IMG/VR virus record: IMGVR_UViG_3300044846_003365 | Coordinates: 1-64,000 of that record | Origin: a virus | Length of the DNA stretch: 64,000 nucleotides | Strand: one strand, 5' to 3' | Shown: in pieces, positions 50,694 through 58,313 of the stretch | Position numbering within the stretch: the stretch's first letter is position 1 | How the letters are laid out: every line of letters starts with the position of its first letter | Program-made: the position numbers and the translations under genes | The notes under the pieces: model-generated | What the model saw: only the letters and a program-made list of their open reading frames with translations | Database searches by the model: none | Told to the model about the DNA's origin: nothing

Positions 50694-50969
50694 TTAGTAT
50701 TCTGAGTCGCTCTCAATCCAAGCGTCTAGATGGTGATTCTCAACCAAAGCTCTTACTGGAGCTGTGTTGCTTCCTTTGTAGGAAGTGCCTTCTGGCAGTT
50801 CTACTTCGGAATCCCAGTCGCCAGCATTAGCTAGCTCAATAGCCTCGATACAAGGCTTGACCATAAACTTCGGAACTGGAGGATAGTGATTACCCTGTAA
50901 GTGCCACTCTATTTGTTGGCTTAGTGCCAACTCGCTTGAGGCGATATCAACTGCTGTTCTGAATCCCAT
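50694..50969 (-). CDS. hypothetical protein
   Basis: 91 residues from ATG 50969 after AAAGGACTCCA. Helical start (TAVDIASSELALSQQIEWHL) and an acidic C-terminus. It forms a single-gene unit with its own promoter. Function unknown. Confidence 0.65.
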   Translation of the reverse strand: MGFRTAVDIASSELALSQQIEWHLQGNHYPPVPKFMVKPCIEAIELANAGDWDSEVELPEGTSYKGSNTAPVRALVENHHLDAWIESDSEY

Positions 50970-50994
50970 TGGAGTCCTTTCTTTAGACTCCATA

Positions 50995-51023
50995 AGGATA
51001 ACAAACTATTTGGTAAAAGTCAA
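50995..51023 (-). promoter_or_regulatory. sigma70-type promoter
   Basis: Minus strand TTGACT (51018-51023), 17 bp, TATCCT (50995-51000); serves the 91-residue gene. Confidence 0.7.
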
Positions 51024-51028
51024 ATCTA

Positions 51029-51268
51029 TTACTTGACAACTTTCATTGTTGAAAAGTCTGGCTTCGCCTTTAGCTCACCAATAATGTTGTCGTGTCCTTC
51101 GGCAAAGTTCTCTCTGCTGTCTGACTTAGCAAACAGTCCAGCAAAGGCACTAGAGGCAATCTGACGAGCTTCGCCATCAGTTTCAGACTCTACTTCCAGC
51201 TCAACTACAATCTGAACCTTGCGAACCTTCTTCTCGAAGCCACCTTCGAAATCTTCTTTTTTAGCCAT
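51029..51268 (-). CDS. hypothetical protein
   Basis: 79 residues from ATG 51268, eight bases after AAGGAG. A strand-helix pattern (RKVQIVVELEVESETDGEAR, then QIASSAFAGLFAKS) and a Lys-rich end. A 22-bp dispersed site lies directly upstream of its promoter. Function unknown. Confidence 0.65.
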   Translation of the reverse strand: MAKKEDFEGGFEKKVRKVQIVVELEVESETDGEARQIASSAFAGLFAKSDSRENFAEGHDNIIGELKAKPDFSTMKVVK

Positions 51269-51306
51269 AAGTATCAACTCCTTTTTATCGAACTTATCTA
51301 ACAATT

Positions 51307-51335
51307 AGTTTACACGCAAAAACGAGATGCGTCAA
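51307..51335 (-). promoter_or_regulatory. sigma70-type promoter
   Basis: Minus strand TTGACG (51330-51335), 17 bp, TAAACT (51307-51312); a 22-bp dispersed site ends 10 bp upstream. Confidence 0.65.
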
Positions 51336-51345
51336 GGTCGCAGTT

Positions 51346-51367
51346 GCGTGGAAAAAACCCTACCCTT
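51346..51367 (-). repeat. 22-bp dispersed site
   Basis: Minus strand AAGGGT, seven bases, TTTCCACGC, between the terminator at 51406 and the promoter of the 79-residue gene. Confidence 0.75.
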
Positions 51368-51405
51368 CGACACGAGCGACCTTCGCATTTTCGGGAAAAG
51401 AAAAA

Positions 51406-51425
51406 CCCCCAGCTTTCGCTGGGGG
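51406..51425 (-). terminator. Rho-independent terminator of the 97-residue gene
   Basis: CCCCCAGC/GCTGGGGG stem with a TTTC loop followed on the minus strand by TTTTTCTTTT. Confidence 0.9.
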
Positions 51426-51437
51426 CTTTCGCTAGAA

Positions 51438-51731
51438 CTATCTTGCGACTTTTACAAAGTCGTAATCAGTTGTGTAGCGAGTTGCTTCGTAGACCTCTGG
51501 GAAGTCGGTAGCCAACTTCTTTGAGTCTACATAGGTGTTGGTTCGTGATACCAACTTGAAAGCCACTACGCCACCAAAGGTAGCCTCTGTGGACTGACCT
51601 AGAAGCTGACGCAACTTAGCCTCTGAGTCCTTCTTGAGAGCCTCTGCCTTGTCTGCCAAAGCCTTAGCCTCCACGAAGTCTGCTAGAGCCTTGCGAGCCT
51701 CTGAGTTGAAACCAAGTTCTAATGAACTCAT
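51438..51731 (-). CDS. hypothetical helical protein
   Basis: 97 residues from ATG 51731 after GAAAGTGGTGTTTC. A long charged helix (ARKALADFVEAKALADKAEA, then LKKDSEAKLRQLLG) is followed by strands (TFGGVVAFKLVSRTNTYV) and a conserved-looking end. This layout recalls small phage proteins with an N-terminal coiled coil. Function unknown. Confidence 0.65.
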   Translation of the reverse strand: MSSLELGFNSEARKALADFVEAKALADKAEALKKDSEAKLRQLLGQSTEATFGGVVAFKLVSRTNTYVDSKKLATDFPEVYEATRYTTDYDFVKVAR

Positions 51732-51814
51732 ATGAAACACCACTTTCGAAAGTTTCAGACTTTTCAGTCTGGGTCGCTGGAGAAGTCCTTTTGACTTCTT
51801 TCCCAACTAATACA

Positions 51815-51844
51815 ACTATAAAGCATACCTACGACATTTGTCAA
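51815..51844 (-). promoter_or_regulatory. sigma70-type promoter with TGACA/TGTCG-type dyad
   Basis: Minus strand TTGACA (51839-51844), 18 bp, TATAGT (51815-51820). The -35 region reads TTGACAAATGTCG, a near dyad. Confidence 0.7.
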
Positions 51845-51861
51845 GTTCATTTGAACTTTTT

Positions 51862-51879
51862 TTATAACAGTTTGATAAC
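51862..51879 (-). repeat. GTTATC-N5-GTTATAAA dispersed site
   Basis: Minus-strand copy just upstream of the promoter of the 97-residue gene. Confidence 0.6.
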
Positions 51880-51884
51880 GGAAA

Positions 51885-51902
51885 CCCCGCCCGAAAGCGG
51901 GG
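51885..51902 (-). terminator. hairpin after the 68-residue gene
   Basis: CCCCGC/GCGGGG stem with a six-base loop. Only TTT follows on the minus strand, so termination may be weak. Confidence 0.6.
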
Positions 51903-51915
51903 CTTCCAAATCAAG

Positions 51916-52122
51916 CTAGGACACTACTTGGTAGTCCACAGTAGGCACAACAGAGCTGGCATAAACGCCTAGCTCGTAGATACCAGCGTGTCGAACTGCC
52001 AAGGACTGAGCATCCTCACCCTGAAAAGTTTTGTTCTCGCTTGGAAAGTCGTGAACCAAAACTGTCCACACACCAGCTTCCTCGAAAACTGAAACTCGCT
52101 TGCTCGCATATGAATTGACCAT
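51916..52122 (-). CDS. small hypothetical protein
   Basis: 68 residues from ATG 52122 after AAAGGTGGTCGAGT. It has short strands (KRVSVFEEAGVWTVLVHDFP) and a helix. The strand pattern may be a small beta-hairpin fold. Function unknown. Confidence 0.6.
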   Translation of the reverse strand: MVNSYASKRVSVFEEAGVWTVLVHDFPSENKTFQGEDAQSLAVRHAGIYELGVYASSVVPTVDYQVVS

Positions 52123-52251
52123 ATACTCGACCACCTTTCGACCACTAGGGTCTTAGAGCTGGAGAGCTTCTTGTGAAACTCGTTCCCAACTTTGCTACTC
52201 CTATATTTTACCAGCAGCCTACGACATTTTTACTATAAAACAAAAAAATAT

Positions 52252-52269
52252 TTATAACAGTTTGATAAC
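52252..52269 (-). repeat. GTTATC-N5-GTTATAAA dispersed site
   Basis: Minus-strand copy in the 284-bp gap upstream of the 68-residue gene, 59 bp from a 22-bp dispersed site. Confidence 0.6.
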
Positions 52270-52328
52270 GGAAAAGTTTGTGATTTTAGCACGACCCACT
52301 GACATTTCTGAAACTTTTACATAAGCCA

Positions 52329-52350
52329 AAGGGTCTAAGTTTTTCCACGC
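52329..52350 (+). repeat. 22-bp dispersed site
   Basis: Plus strand AAGGGT, seven bases, TTTCCACGC. It lies directly after the terminator of the 216-residue gene and points toward it. Confidence 0.75.
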
Positions 52351-52361
52351 AGGAGGTTTCC

Positions 52362-52392
52362 AAAAAAAAATGCCAACCCTTTCGGGCTGGCA
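52362..52392 (-). terminator. Rho-independent terminator of the Api92-like gene
   Basis: TGCCAACCC/GGGCTGGCA stem (one bulged base) with a tight loop and a T9 run on the minus strand. Confidence 0.9.
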
Positions 52393-52406
52393 CTCTTTTC
52401 TATTTC

Positions 52407-53057
52407 TTAGAGAACTTTGTAAAGGTTATACTCGTCAGTTTTATCCCAGTCTACATTTCCTTCTTCGTCTAGGACAGCACCAGCGTTCTTGTAATCTTCG
52501 GAAGTAATCTCTCTGTAAGTGTCGGAAAGTATTTCCCCACCTTCAATCTCAGCCCTACCAAAGAAAGCCATACCTTCTTCGGCATACTGATAAATTATTC
52601 TTACATCATAGACTTCAGAAAGTCGTCTAAAGAACTCTAAAGCTGGACTCCACGCAGTAGAAGAACCAATCCCAAGACTGAACTTTCCATTACCCAAATC
52701 TGTAATCTCGGTAATTGAAACTCCACCAAGTTGGTCTAAGTCCCACTTAGTTCCCCAGTTTCCGATATTCCAGTCATACCAGTTGTCAAAAGTTCCAGAA
52801 GAGCCTTTAGCCCACTCCAAAGTCTTTTGCTCGATAGACTTAGTTTTATCTTCTTCTACACCAATAAAGTTTGGTGTTGGGAAAAAGTTATCAAAAGAAA
52901 AGATGTTCGGCTTCTCTTCAAACTTTTCGTAGTTCATAATTTCTTTGTTCCAGTCGCTTCCAATTTTGAAAGTTCCTTCAGCACCCTTTGCCAATATTGT
53001 TTCTAGGGTTTCTTTGTCCCCAATAATATCAACATCTAAATCACACCAGTTTGGCAT
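52407..53057 (-). CDS. Api92/DUF1281-like protein
   Basis: 216 residues. It starts MPNWCDLDVDIIGDKETLE, then has DNWYDWNIGNWGTKWD in the middle and STAWSPALEFFRRLSEVYDV, then YAEEGMAFFGRAEI. This order of NW-C, ENWGTKWD-like and T-W-P motifs marks the Api92-like/DUF1281 family, found on phages and plasmids, with a ferredoxin-like fold and no established function. It follows a 32-residue ORF and ends in a strong terminator. Confidence 0.75.
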   Translation of the reverse strand: MPNWCDLDVDIIGDKETLETILAKGAEGTFKIGSDWNKEIMNYEKFEEKPNIFSFDNFFPTPNFIGVEEDKTKSIEQKTLEWAKGSSGTFDNWYDWNIGNWGTKWDLDQLGGVSITEITDLGNGKFSLGIGSSTAWSPALEFFRRLSEVYDVRIIYQYAEEGMAFFGRAEIEGGEILSDTYREITSEDYKNAGAVLDEEGNVDWDKTDEYNLYKVL

Positions 53058-53058
53058 A

Positions 53059-53157
53059 TTAGTTTCCTTCTTTCTCTGTAATTGCTATTTCGAGTTTGGT
53101 TATGTTTGCTATCGCTTGGTCAAACTCTTCCCAAGTTTCAAATGTCAAAGTAATCAT
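53059..53157 (-). CDS. very short protein (32 residues)
   Basis: ATG 53157 follows GAGGAAGGAAAAA and the frame ends one base before the next gene's start region (TAATATG). It encodes a strand and a helix (TLTFETWEEFDQAIANIT, then KLEIAITEKEG). A consensus promoter sits directly upstream, so the short frame is probably translated as a leader or a small protein. Confidence 0.5.
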   Translation of the reverse strand: MITLTFETWEEFDQAIANITKLEIAITEKEGN

Positions 53158-53178
53158 TTTTTCCTTCCTCGTATTTCT

Positions 53179-53206
53179 ATTATAGAGCTTTTTTCAAATT
53201 AGTCAA
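53179..53206 (-). promoter_or_regulatory. sigma70-type promoter
   Basis: Minus strand TTGACT (53201-53206), 16 bp, TATAAT (53179-53184); overlaps the end of the upstream gene. Confidence 0.75.
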
Positions 53207-53456
53207 GTTCATAATCATAATCTTCGTAATTCGCTTCTTCGTAATCTCTTTTGTCTTCGGCAGTCGAGCTACGGAAATGAACCACGCCACAAAACTCGCA
53301 CTCCACTTCGTAGTTGCCCCAGTCGTCAGTTGCGGAAAGATTTGCTTCATTAGTTTTTCCGCACTCTTCGTTTCCGCAAACAAACTCGTCATACGGAACT
53401 TCTACTGAATAAATACCAGACCCCATCATTGAACCTGCTGGATAATTGCTTGACAT
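53199..53456 (-). CDS. small zinc-ribbon-like acidic protein
   Basis: 85 residues from ATG 53456 after AGAAAGGAAAAA. Four cysteines arranged CGNEEC and CEFC with about 20 residues between suggest a zinc ribbon. The C-terminus is rich in Asp, Glu and Tyr (EEANYEDYDYELD). It may bind RNA polymerase or nucleic acid; this is inference. Confidence 0.65.
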   Translation of the reverse strand: MSSNYPAGSMMGSGIYSVEVPYDEFVCGNEECGKTNEANLSATDDWGNYEVECEFCGVVHFRSSTAEDKRDYEEANYEDYDYELD

Positions 53457-53479
53457 TTTTTCCTTTCTTATTTCTTGGT

Positions 53480-53692
53480 CTACAAGTAGCAATCGCTACA
53501 CTTAGGGCTTCGCTCTAAGCTCTGAATCCACTCGTGAGTTTCTTGGTTTACTGTGTATTCGCCACCACACTTGTAGCAAGTAAAGTCATATCTAACTTCA
53601 CCCTTTGGGGCTACTCTGCGATTACCACGCAAAGCCAAGTCGTTTAGTTCCTGCTCGCTTAGTTCAGGATTCTCTTTTGCTAATCTACTCAT
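53480..53692 (-). CDS. small zinc-ribbon-like protein
   Basis: 70 residues from ATG 53692 after AAAGGAAACAA. A helix (LAKENPELSEQELNDLALRG) precedes CYKCGGEY and CSDC, a likely zinc ribbon. It is cotranscribed with the following zinc-ribbon-like gene. Confidence 0.65.
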   Translation of the reverse strand: MSRLAKENPELSEQELNDLALRGNRRVAPKGEVRYDFTCYKCGGEYTVNQETHEWIQSLERSPKCSDCYL

Positions 53693-53715
53693 TTGTTTCC
53701 TTTCGTTAGTATTCA

Positions 53716-53744
53716 GTATAAAGCTACCTACTGACATTTGTCAA
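53716..53744 (-). promoter_or_regulatory. sigma70-type promoter with TGACA/TGTCA dyad
   Basis: Minus strand TTGACA (53739-53744), 17 bp, TTATAC (53716-53721). TGACA-AA-TGTCA overlaps the -35 box. Confidence 0.75.
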
Positions 53745-53812
53745 GTTGTTAGGTAATTCTTTTCTTCGTGTTTAGAAACTACACCCACCCACCGACATTT
53801 TTGGAATTGTCA

Positions 53813-53834
53813 AAGGGTAGCTCTTTTTTCACGC
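53813..53834 (+). repeat. 22-bp dispersed site
   Basis: Plus strand AAGGGT, seven bases, then TTTTCACGC (one change in the right half). It points away from the gene on its left. Confidence 0.7.
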
Positions 53835-53861
53835 AGACCCCCCGAAGAAAAAGTTGAGCAG

Positions 53862-53957
53862 TTTTACAACTTGCTCAGGTTGTTATTCCTGTATACCTCA
53901 CCAATAGAGGTGTTTAGGAAACTTAGGTAAGCCTTTTTACAACTTGCTCAGGTTGTT
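53862..53957. repeat. two direct copies of a 23-bp imperfectly palindromic element
   Basis: TTTTACAACTTGCTCAGGTT followed by GTT occurs exactly at 53862-53884 and 53935-53957. Inside it, ACAAC and GTTGT are mirror arms, so each copy resembles an operator half-turn pair. They are 73 bp apart. Confidence 0.75.
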
Positions 53958-54013
53958 TTGTTCGCTTCAGCTTTAGAGTCTTGCGACGCAGTATTTGGGC
54001 GAACAAAGCTTTA

Positions 54014-54190
54014 TTACTTTTCAGCTTCAATAGCTAAAGCAGTTTCCCACTTTTTGCTATCGTAAGCTTCGTCAAACCTTTTGTAATCTTCGCTTGACCA
54101 ATCTTTCGTGTCAATCAGAAGAATCTTCCCGTGTCCATAGCTTTCGTCGTCAGCTATCCAAAGCGTGTTAGGTGAAAGTTCTTTTATCAA
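54014..54190 (-). CDS. small acidic protein (58 residues), TTG start
   Basis: The TTG start overlaps the upstream TGA stop (TTGA) and follows GGAAGAGGTG. The product (LWIADDESYGHGKILLIDTK, then DWSSEDYKRFDEAYDSKKWE) is strand-turn-strand-helix. It is coupled to the upstream gene. Function unknown. Confidence 0.65.
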   Translation of the reverse strand: MIKELSPNTLWIADDESYGHGKILLIDTKDWSSEDYKRFDEAYDSKKWETALAIEAEK

Positions 54191-54597
54191 ATCTTCACCT
54201 CTTCCTTACGCTTTCTACTAGCCCATCCGTCTCCAGCGAACTCCATCTCGTAGTCCCAGACCTTACCAAGAGCAACAGCGACATCCGTTGAGATGTCAGT
54301 CCAGCTCTCGCTCTCACGCCATAAGTTGCTAAGGTCAGGGTAAGTTGGTAAGTCCTCATCCGTTGAGTAGTCCCCAAGCACCAAGACTCTATCGCCTGTC
54401 CAGCGACCAGACAAGCCGTCAAACTTGTTCCAGTCTCCACCACCCCTTGCCGGTGAGGTCATAAGTAAAAGATATAACGCGTCAGACATTGAACCCTCGC
54501 AACCCGTTTGCTCGTATTGCTTAGCACCCAAGCCGAGCGGATAAGAACTAACCTGCTCTTGCTTATCAAGATTTACTAATTTGTGATACTGTCCCAT
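54187..54597 (-). CDS. conserved phage hypothetical protein
   Basis: 136 residues from ATG 54597 after GAAAGGAAACAG. It begins MGQYHKLVNLDKQE, continues with a Leu-rich stretch (SMSDALYLLLMTSPARGGGD) and then GLSGRWTGDRVLVLGDYST. This order is typical of a widespread phage and bacterial protein family without known function. It is coupled to the 58-residue gene. Confidence 0.7.
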   Translation of the reverse strand: MGQYHKLVNLDKQEQVSSYPLGLGAKQYEQTGCEGSMSDALYLLLMTSPARGGGDWNKFDGLSGRWTGDRVLVLGDYSTDEDLPTYPDLSNLWRESESWTDISTDVAVALGKVWDYEMEFAGDGWASRKRKEEVKI

Positions 54598-54620
54598 CTG
54601 TTTCCTTTCGTCGTTGTTTT

Positions 54621-54649
54621 ATTGTATACCTTATCCGTCTCTTTGTCAA
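54621..54649 (-). promoter_or_regulatory. sigma70-type promoter
   Basis: Minus strand TTGACA (54644-54649), 17 bp, TACAAT (54621-54626); serves the 136-residue gene. Confidence 0.8.
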
Positions 54650-54657
54650 GTTTATTG

Positions 54658-54691
54658 GCAGGGGGGAGAGAGACAGGTTCTCCCCCCGCCA
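54658..54691. terminator. GC-rich hairpin after the VWA gene
   Basis: Long G/C-rich arms (GGC, GGGGGGAGA against TCTCCCCCC, GCC) face each other with a short loop. No clear T-run follows on the minus strand. Confidence 0.6.
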
Positions 54692-54696
54692 AGCCT

Positions 54697-56544
54697 TTAG
54701 CGGTTCTGCTTTGACAGGGCATCCGCAGCTTTCTGACCAATCAGTTCAGCTACCTTGCCCAAGCCGTCGTCAGTTGTGGCAGAAACAACTTCTGCACCGT
54801 GTTGCGCTAGCCCCTTTACCGTGTAGTCGTCAGGGGAGAAGGTAATCCACAACACTCCAACGCCACTATCCTTACAAGCCTTTAGCCACTCCGTAGCCTT
54901 CTTGGCTTGCTCGTAGCGGTAGTGTGCATCAGACACAACAACCAACAAGCGAGCGCCGTCAGAGTGCAACAAGTTCAGCGAGCCATCCAAAGCTTGAAAG
55001 CCTTTGTCAAACTCTTCTGTCGAGTCTGGCGCTGTGTAAACATTGACGGCATTTAGGTGTTGCCCCGGCTTTAGAGTCGCAAAGACATCTTGACCAAAGT
55101 AGACCATAGCTGTCGTTGCTTGAACCCTGCGACCTGCTTCTGACAAAACCCAAGCTGTGGTAGCTAAGGGATTCATAGCAGCACCCATAGAACCAGAGAT
55201 ATCAACCATCACGCCAACCTTTAGTTCAGGGTCGTCAGTATGCTTTCTAACAGTTCTTTCCCAAGCTTCGACTCTGTGGTTCAAGCCCATTGACTTGTAT
55301 GCAGCGTTCTGAACCATAGCACGAGAGCGCAACCTGCCCTGCGGAACAAAGCTTCTAATCTCTGTCTGCGAGCGCTCACGATACTTAGCTTTCTCAAGTA
55401 GCTTCGCAACCTTGACAGCTGCAGCTCTCTCTTCTCCAGTTGGAGTTCTAGTCTCCCTTAGAGTCGAGTTAGTCCCATTGTTTTCTCCGGGACCAGAGCT
55501 GTTAGAGAAAACTTCTGACGCAACATCCTTATGCTTTTTCTGTTGCTTAGAAACTTCGGCACGAGCCTTAGCTTCTTCAATAGCTTCTTCAACATCCATA
55601 GCATCAAAAGCTTCTGACAGGTTAGAGATTTTTACAATCTCTCTAGCTTCTTCAACTGCTTCTTTCAAAGCTTCGGCAAACTGCTTTGCAGCAGAGCTAC
55701 CAGTTCCATTACCAGAACCATTAGAAGAAGAACTTGATTCAGAACCTTCGCCATCCTCTTGCTCTGAACCTTCTTCGCCCTGCTGTTTCTCTCCAGCATC
55801 CTTACTAGCCTTGTCCACAATCTCAACCCAGCGTTTCGCTAGTGGATAAAGTTGTGTGGCATCAGCGTGGCTATCGTGAGCTTGGAACTCAAGCCACACT
55901 TCACGCAACTGGCTAAGAGTGTCCTCTCCCATTACGGAAACAATCAACTCACGAATAGGCTCAACTTCACTCTCGTCTAGAACTCCAGCATCAACACGAG
56001 CGAGAGTTAGACCAGCAGTAAACGCAGCGCCACGAACAGACGACAAGTTTTCTGCAACTGAATCCATATCACCAATCGCAAGTTCCATAGCAGAAGAGCG
56101 AAGAAAAAGTTTATTCTCTGGCATAGACTTTATTCCAAAGGATTCAATTCTTCCTTCTTCCAAAGTCTGCAAAGCTTTATACTCAACGCCACTAAGTTCG
56201 TCAAAAGCTTTCTCCAAAGAGAAACGAGAATAGCGAGCGTGCAAAGCTTCGTGGTAAATTGCACCACAAGCAACTGGATGCTCTAGCTGTCCCAATCTAG
56301 TATTCAAGTTAGAAACTAATTCCGGGCCAATGTTAGGAAAAGCTTTGGCTGTGTTGATTTCGATTTCGGCGCTCGCAGGGTTGAACAAAGCCGGGTGGTC
56401 GTGCGAAATGCTGTCGCCCATAGTTACAACTAGGTCGCTACGAAAAGACCAATCGTTTACAAGACGACCAACGACTGCACCAATGCGCAACCAACTAGGG
56501 TCGTTCTCTTTACGAGTCTCCAAGTCCAAACTAAAGTGATTCAT
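54697..56544 (-). CDS. VWA-domain protein, partner of the MoxR-type ATPase, with HExxH-like motif
   Basis: 615 residues from ATG 56544, six bases after CAGGAG. The N-terminal half carries YHEALHARYSRF (H98, E99, H102), a metallopeptidase-like HExxH. The middle is a long Glu/Ser-rich linker (about 270-370). The C-terminus is a von Willebrand A domain with MIDAS VMVDISGSMG (D448, S450, S452) and VVVSDAH near 535-541. CobT-like and other VWA partners of MoxR ATPases share this architecture. The pair should form an ATP-driven chaperone that inserts metals or remodels a target complex. The target is not visible. Confidence 0.8.
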   Translation of the reverse strand: MNHFSLDLETRKENDPSWLRIGAVVGRLVNDWSFRSDLVVTMGDSISHDHPALFNPASAEIEINTAKAFPNIGPELVSNLNTRLGQLEHPVACGAIYHEALHARYSRFSLEKAFDELSGVEYKALQTLEEGRIESFGIKSMPENKLFLRSSAMELAIGDMDSVAENLSSVRGAAFTAGLTLARVDAGVLDESEVEPIRELIVSVMGEDTLSQLREVWLEFQAHDSHADATQLYPLAKRWVEIVDKASKDAGEKQQGEEGSEQEDGEGSESSSSSNGSGNGTGSSAAKQFAEALKEAVEEAREIVKISNLSEAFDAMDVEEAIEEAKARAEVSKQQKKHKDVASEVFSNSSGPGENNGTNSTLRETRTPTGEERAAAVKVAKLLEKAKYRERSQTEIRSFVPQGRLRSRAMVQNAAYKSMGLNHRVEAWERTVRKHTDDPELKVGVMVDISGSMGAAMNPLATTAWVLSEAGRRVQATTAMVYFGQDVFATLKPGQHLNAVNVYTAPDSTEEFDKGFQALDGSLNLLHSDGARLLVVVSDAHYRYEQAKKATEWLKACKDSGVGVLWITFSPDDYTVKGLAQHGAEVVSATTDDGLGKVAELIGQKAADALSKQNR

Positions 56545-56575
56545 TTTTTTCTCCTGTCTCTGATTCACTAAGTAA

Positions 56576-56604
56576 ATTGTAAAGCTTTTAGCTTCATTTG
56601 TCAA
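56576..56604 (-). promoter_or_regulatory. sigma70-type promoter of the VWA gene
   Basis: Minus strand TTGACA (56599-56604), 17 bp, TACAAT (56576-56581). It lets the VWA gene be expressed separately from the ATPase. Confidence 0.8.
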
Positions 56605-56682
56605 GTTCTAGGGGGTGTGTGGTGAGTGCCTAAACAACTATGAAAAAGACACCCACCCCACTTCTGCCTAATCTGGAAGGAT

Positions 56683-57714
56683 TTAGATTTTGGCAGGTCT
56701 AGCTTCTTCACCATAAACTCTGGTAAAGACATCTGACACAACAGTTCTGTCCATCTCTGGCGCAGAAGCAATTAGATTCTCAATCGCCCACTTCGTTCCA
56801 AAAGACTCGGAAAGAGTTTTGAAAGTTAGTAGCTCTCGCATCTGCGGCGCCCAAGAGATTTCGTTAGAAGCTTGCTTCTTAGCGAGATTCTGGGCAACAG
56901 TAACTGCTGGAGTCGGAACGCCAAGCTTACGAGCAAGAACCCAATCAGTAGTCATTTCTGCTTGGATACCAAATCGAGAAAGCAAAGCTTCTGACAAGCG
57001 AACACCCGGAGCGTTAGGGTTAGTTGCAGCAACTACATAAAAGCCTTCTTTAGCTTTTACAGTTCCACGCTCTGGATTGGCAGTAACGGCAATCTCTCGA
57101 CGACCATCCATCAGACCATACACAACTGACAAGACCTTAGGGTCAATAAGACCAATCTCGTCAATCAGTAAAGCCTTACCCTGCTCTGCAGCTTTGACCA
57201 GCGGCCCATCAATCCACTCGAATCCACCACTTGGAGTCTGAACATAGCCACCAACAAAGTCGGCAACTTCTGTATCGCCAGTTCCAAGGACAGTAAACAA
57301 GTCTGAACCAAATGCAGCTTCGACCATAGCAGTCTTACCAGTTCCCGGTGCGCCATACAGTAGAACATACTGGTTAGCTACACGAGCTTTCTTTAGGACT
57401 TCAACATCACTATGCTCTCCCCAACTGCGAGCAAAATACTTCTCGCCATTAGGTCGCTCATAAGAAGATTCGCCTTCTAGAGTTTCTGCTTCCACAATCT
57501 TTGCCTTCTTTGGAGTGGAGTTAGCATCCCTGTTTCTAAGAACAGCTTTGCCAAACTTTTCGTCGTAGTAAGACACTAGCTTAGCATCACCAACTAGAGA
57601 GTAGTTTTGAGTAACAGTATCTCTAATTAGCTTCGCCAAGTCCAAACCTGGATTAGCAGCGTCAAGTCCATCAAGAACTTCTGTGTTTCTATTTACAATC
57701 GCAATTTCAGTCAT
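56683..57714 (-). CDS. MoxR/CobS-like AAA+ ATPase
   Basis: 343 residues from ATG 57714 after AAGGAAAGATAAA. Walker A is GAPGTGKT (121-128), Walker B is LLIDE (D185, E186), and a sensor-like VVAATNP follows. The absence of a C-terminal protease or helicase domain, and the neighbouring VWA gene, point to the MoxR/CobS branch. CobS-like genes occur in several phage groups, where their role is unresolved. It is translated with the 167-residue gene upstream. Confidence 0.85.
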   Translation of the reverse strand: MTEIAIVNRNTEVLDGLDAANPGLDLAKLIRDTVTQNYSLVGDAKLVSYYDEKFGKAVLRNRDANSTPKKAKIVEAETLEGESSYERPNGEKYFARSWGEHSDVEVLKKARVANQYVLLYGAPGTGKTAMVEAAFGSDLFTVLGTGDTEVADFVGGYVQTPSGGFEWIDGPLVKAAEQGKALLIDEIGLIDPKVLSVVYGLMDGRREIAVTANPERGTVKAKEGFYVVAATNPNAPGVRLSEALLSRFGIQAEMTTDWVLARKLGVPTPAVTVAQNLAKKQASNEISWAPQMRELLTFKTLSESFGTKWAIENLIASAPEMDRTVVSDVFTRVYGEEARPAKI

Positions 57715-57733
57715 TTTATCTTTCCTTCCTTGA

Positions 57734-58237
57734 CTAAGCGCTTTCAGTTTCGAATAGGGACTCTCCCCATCCAAGACCAGTTCTTGCTCTAAGAACTCGT
57801 CGAACTAGAGAGTTTGGAGTCTTGCCACTTGACAGCTCTGATATCTCTAGGTGAGAAACTTCTACCACTATTGGCTTCTTGAACAAAGTCCAACCCAATC
57901 TTGTGAAATCTCGTATTGTGTGGATGGAGTTGTAGGACAAGTTCGCAACGAAGAACTCTTTTACAGAAGTCTCTGACTTCTGAATAAGCACTCCATCAGA
58001 ATCTCTTTCAATAGTTGATTCTGGATTTGCTACATGCTCTCCCAAAGCCTTGAAGATACTCCAAGTCTTTCTAGGGTGAGAAGTAGAAATCACTCTTCGC
58101 ATTACACGAGAAGCGACCAGCTTGTTATCTATCCCAATTACTGCTGGGGTAAAGATAACTTGCGAAGTATAAGAACCCTTGCGGAACTCTAGATACAGAG
58201 CTTTACCAGCAGAGTCCTTTGGACTTTTTTCACTCAT
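57734..58237 (-). CDS. hypothetical protein upstream of the AAA+ gene
   Basis: 167 residues. Strands (YLEFRKGSYTSQVIFTPAVI) and a helical middle, then SLEIS-like strands and a C-terminal basic segment (SLVRRVLRARTGLG). It opens the unit with the AAA+ ATPase and may assist the pair. No domain recognised. Confidence 0.65.
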   Translation of the reverse strand: MSEKSPKDSAGKALYLEFRKGSYTSQVIFTPAVIGIDNKLVASRVMRRVISTSHPRKTWSIFKALGEHVANPESTIERDSDGVLIQKSETSVKEFFVANLSYNSIHTIRDFTRLGWTLFKKPIVVEVSHLEISELSSGKTPNSLVRRVLRARTGLGWGESLFETESA

Positions 58238-58266
58238 AGTTGTTTTCCTTCTTTCTGTAGATTTAG

Positions 58267-58295
58267 ATTATTGCAGACTTTTTCTGCTTTGTCAA
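58267..58295 (-). promoter_or_regulatory. sigma70-type promoter of the AAA+ unit
   Basis: Minus strand TTGACA (58290-58295), 17 bp, AATAAT (58267-58272). Confidence 0.7.
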
Positions 58296-58313
58296 GTCTT
58301 TCGACTAGACTTT

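Larger units (their letters stand above)
53693..54013. other. 321-bp non-coding region with promoter, 22-bp site and a repeated dyad
   Basis: No coding frame is convincing. It holds the promoter of the 70-residue gene (53716-53744), a 22-bp site (53813-53834), two copies of a 23-bp repeat (53862 and 53935) and short hairpins between them. The density of dyads suggests an operator region or a small RNA. Confidence 0.55.

Noticed and set aside
55412-55849. A 145-codon plus-strand open frame
   Set aside because: Antisense to the Glu/Ser-rich linker of the VWA gene; the frame reflects that composition.
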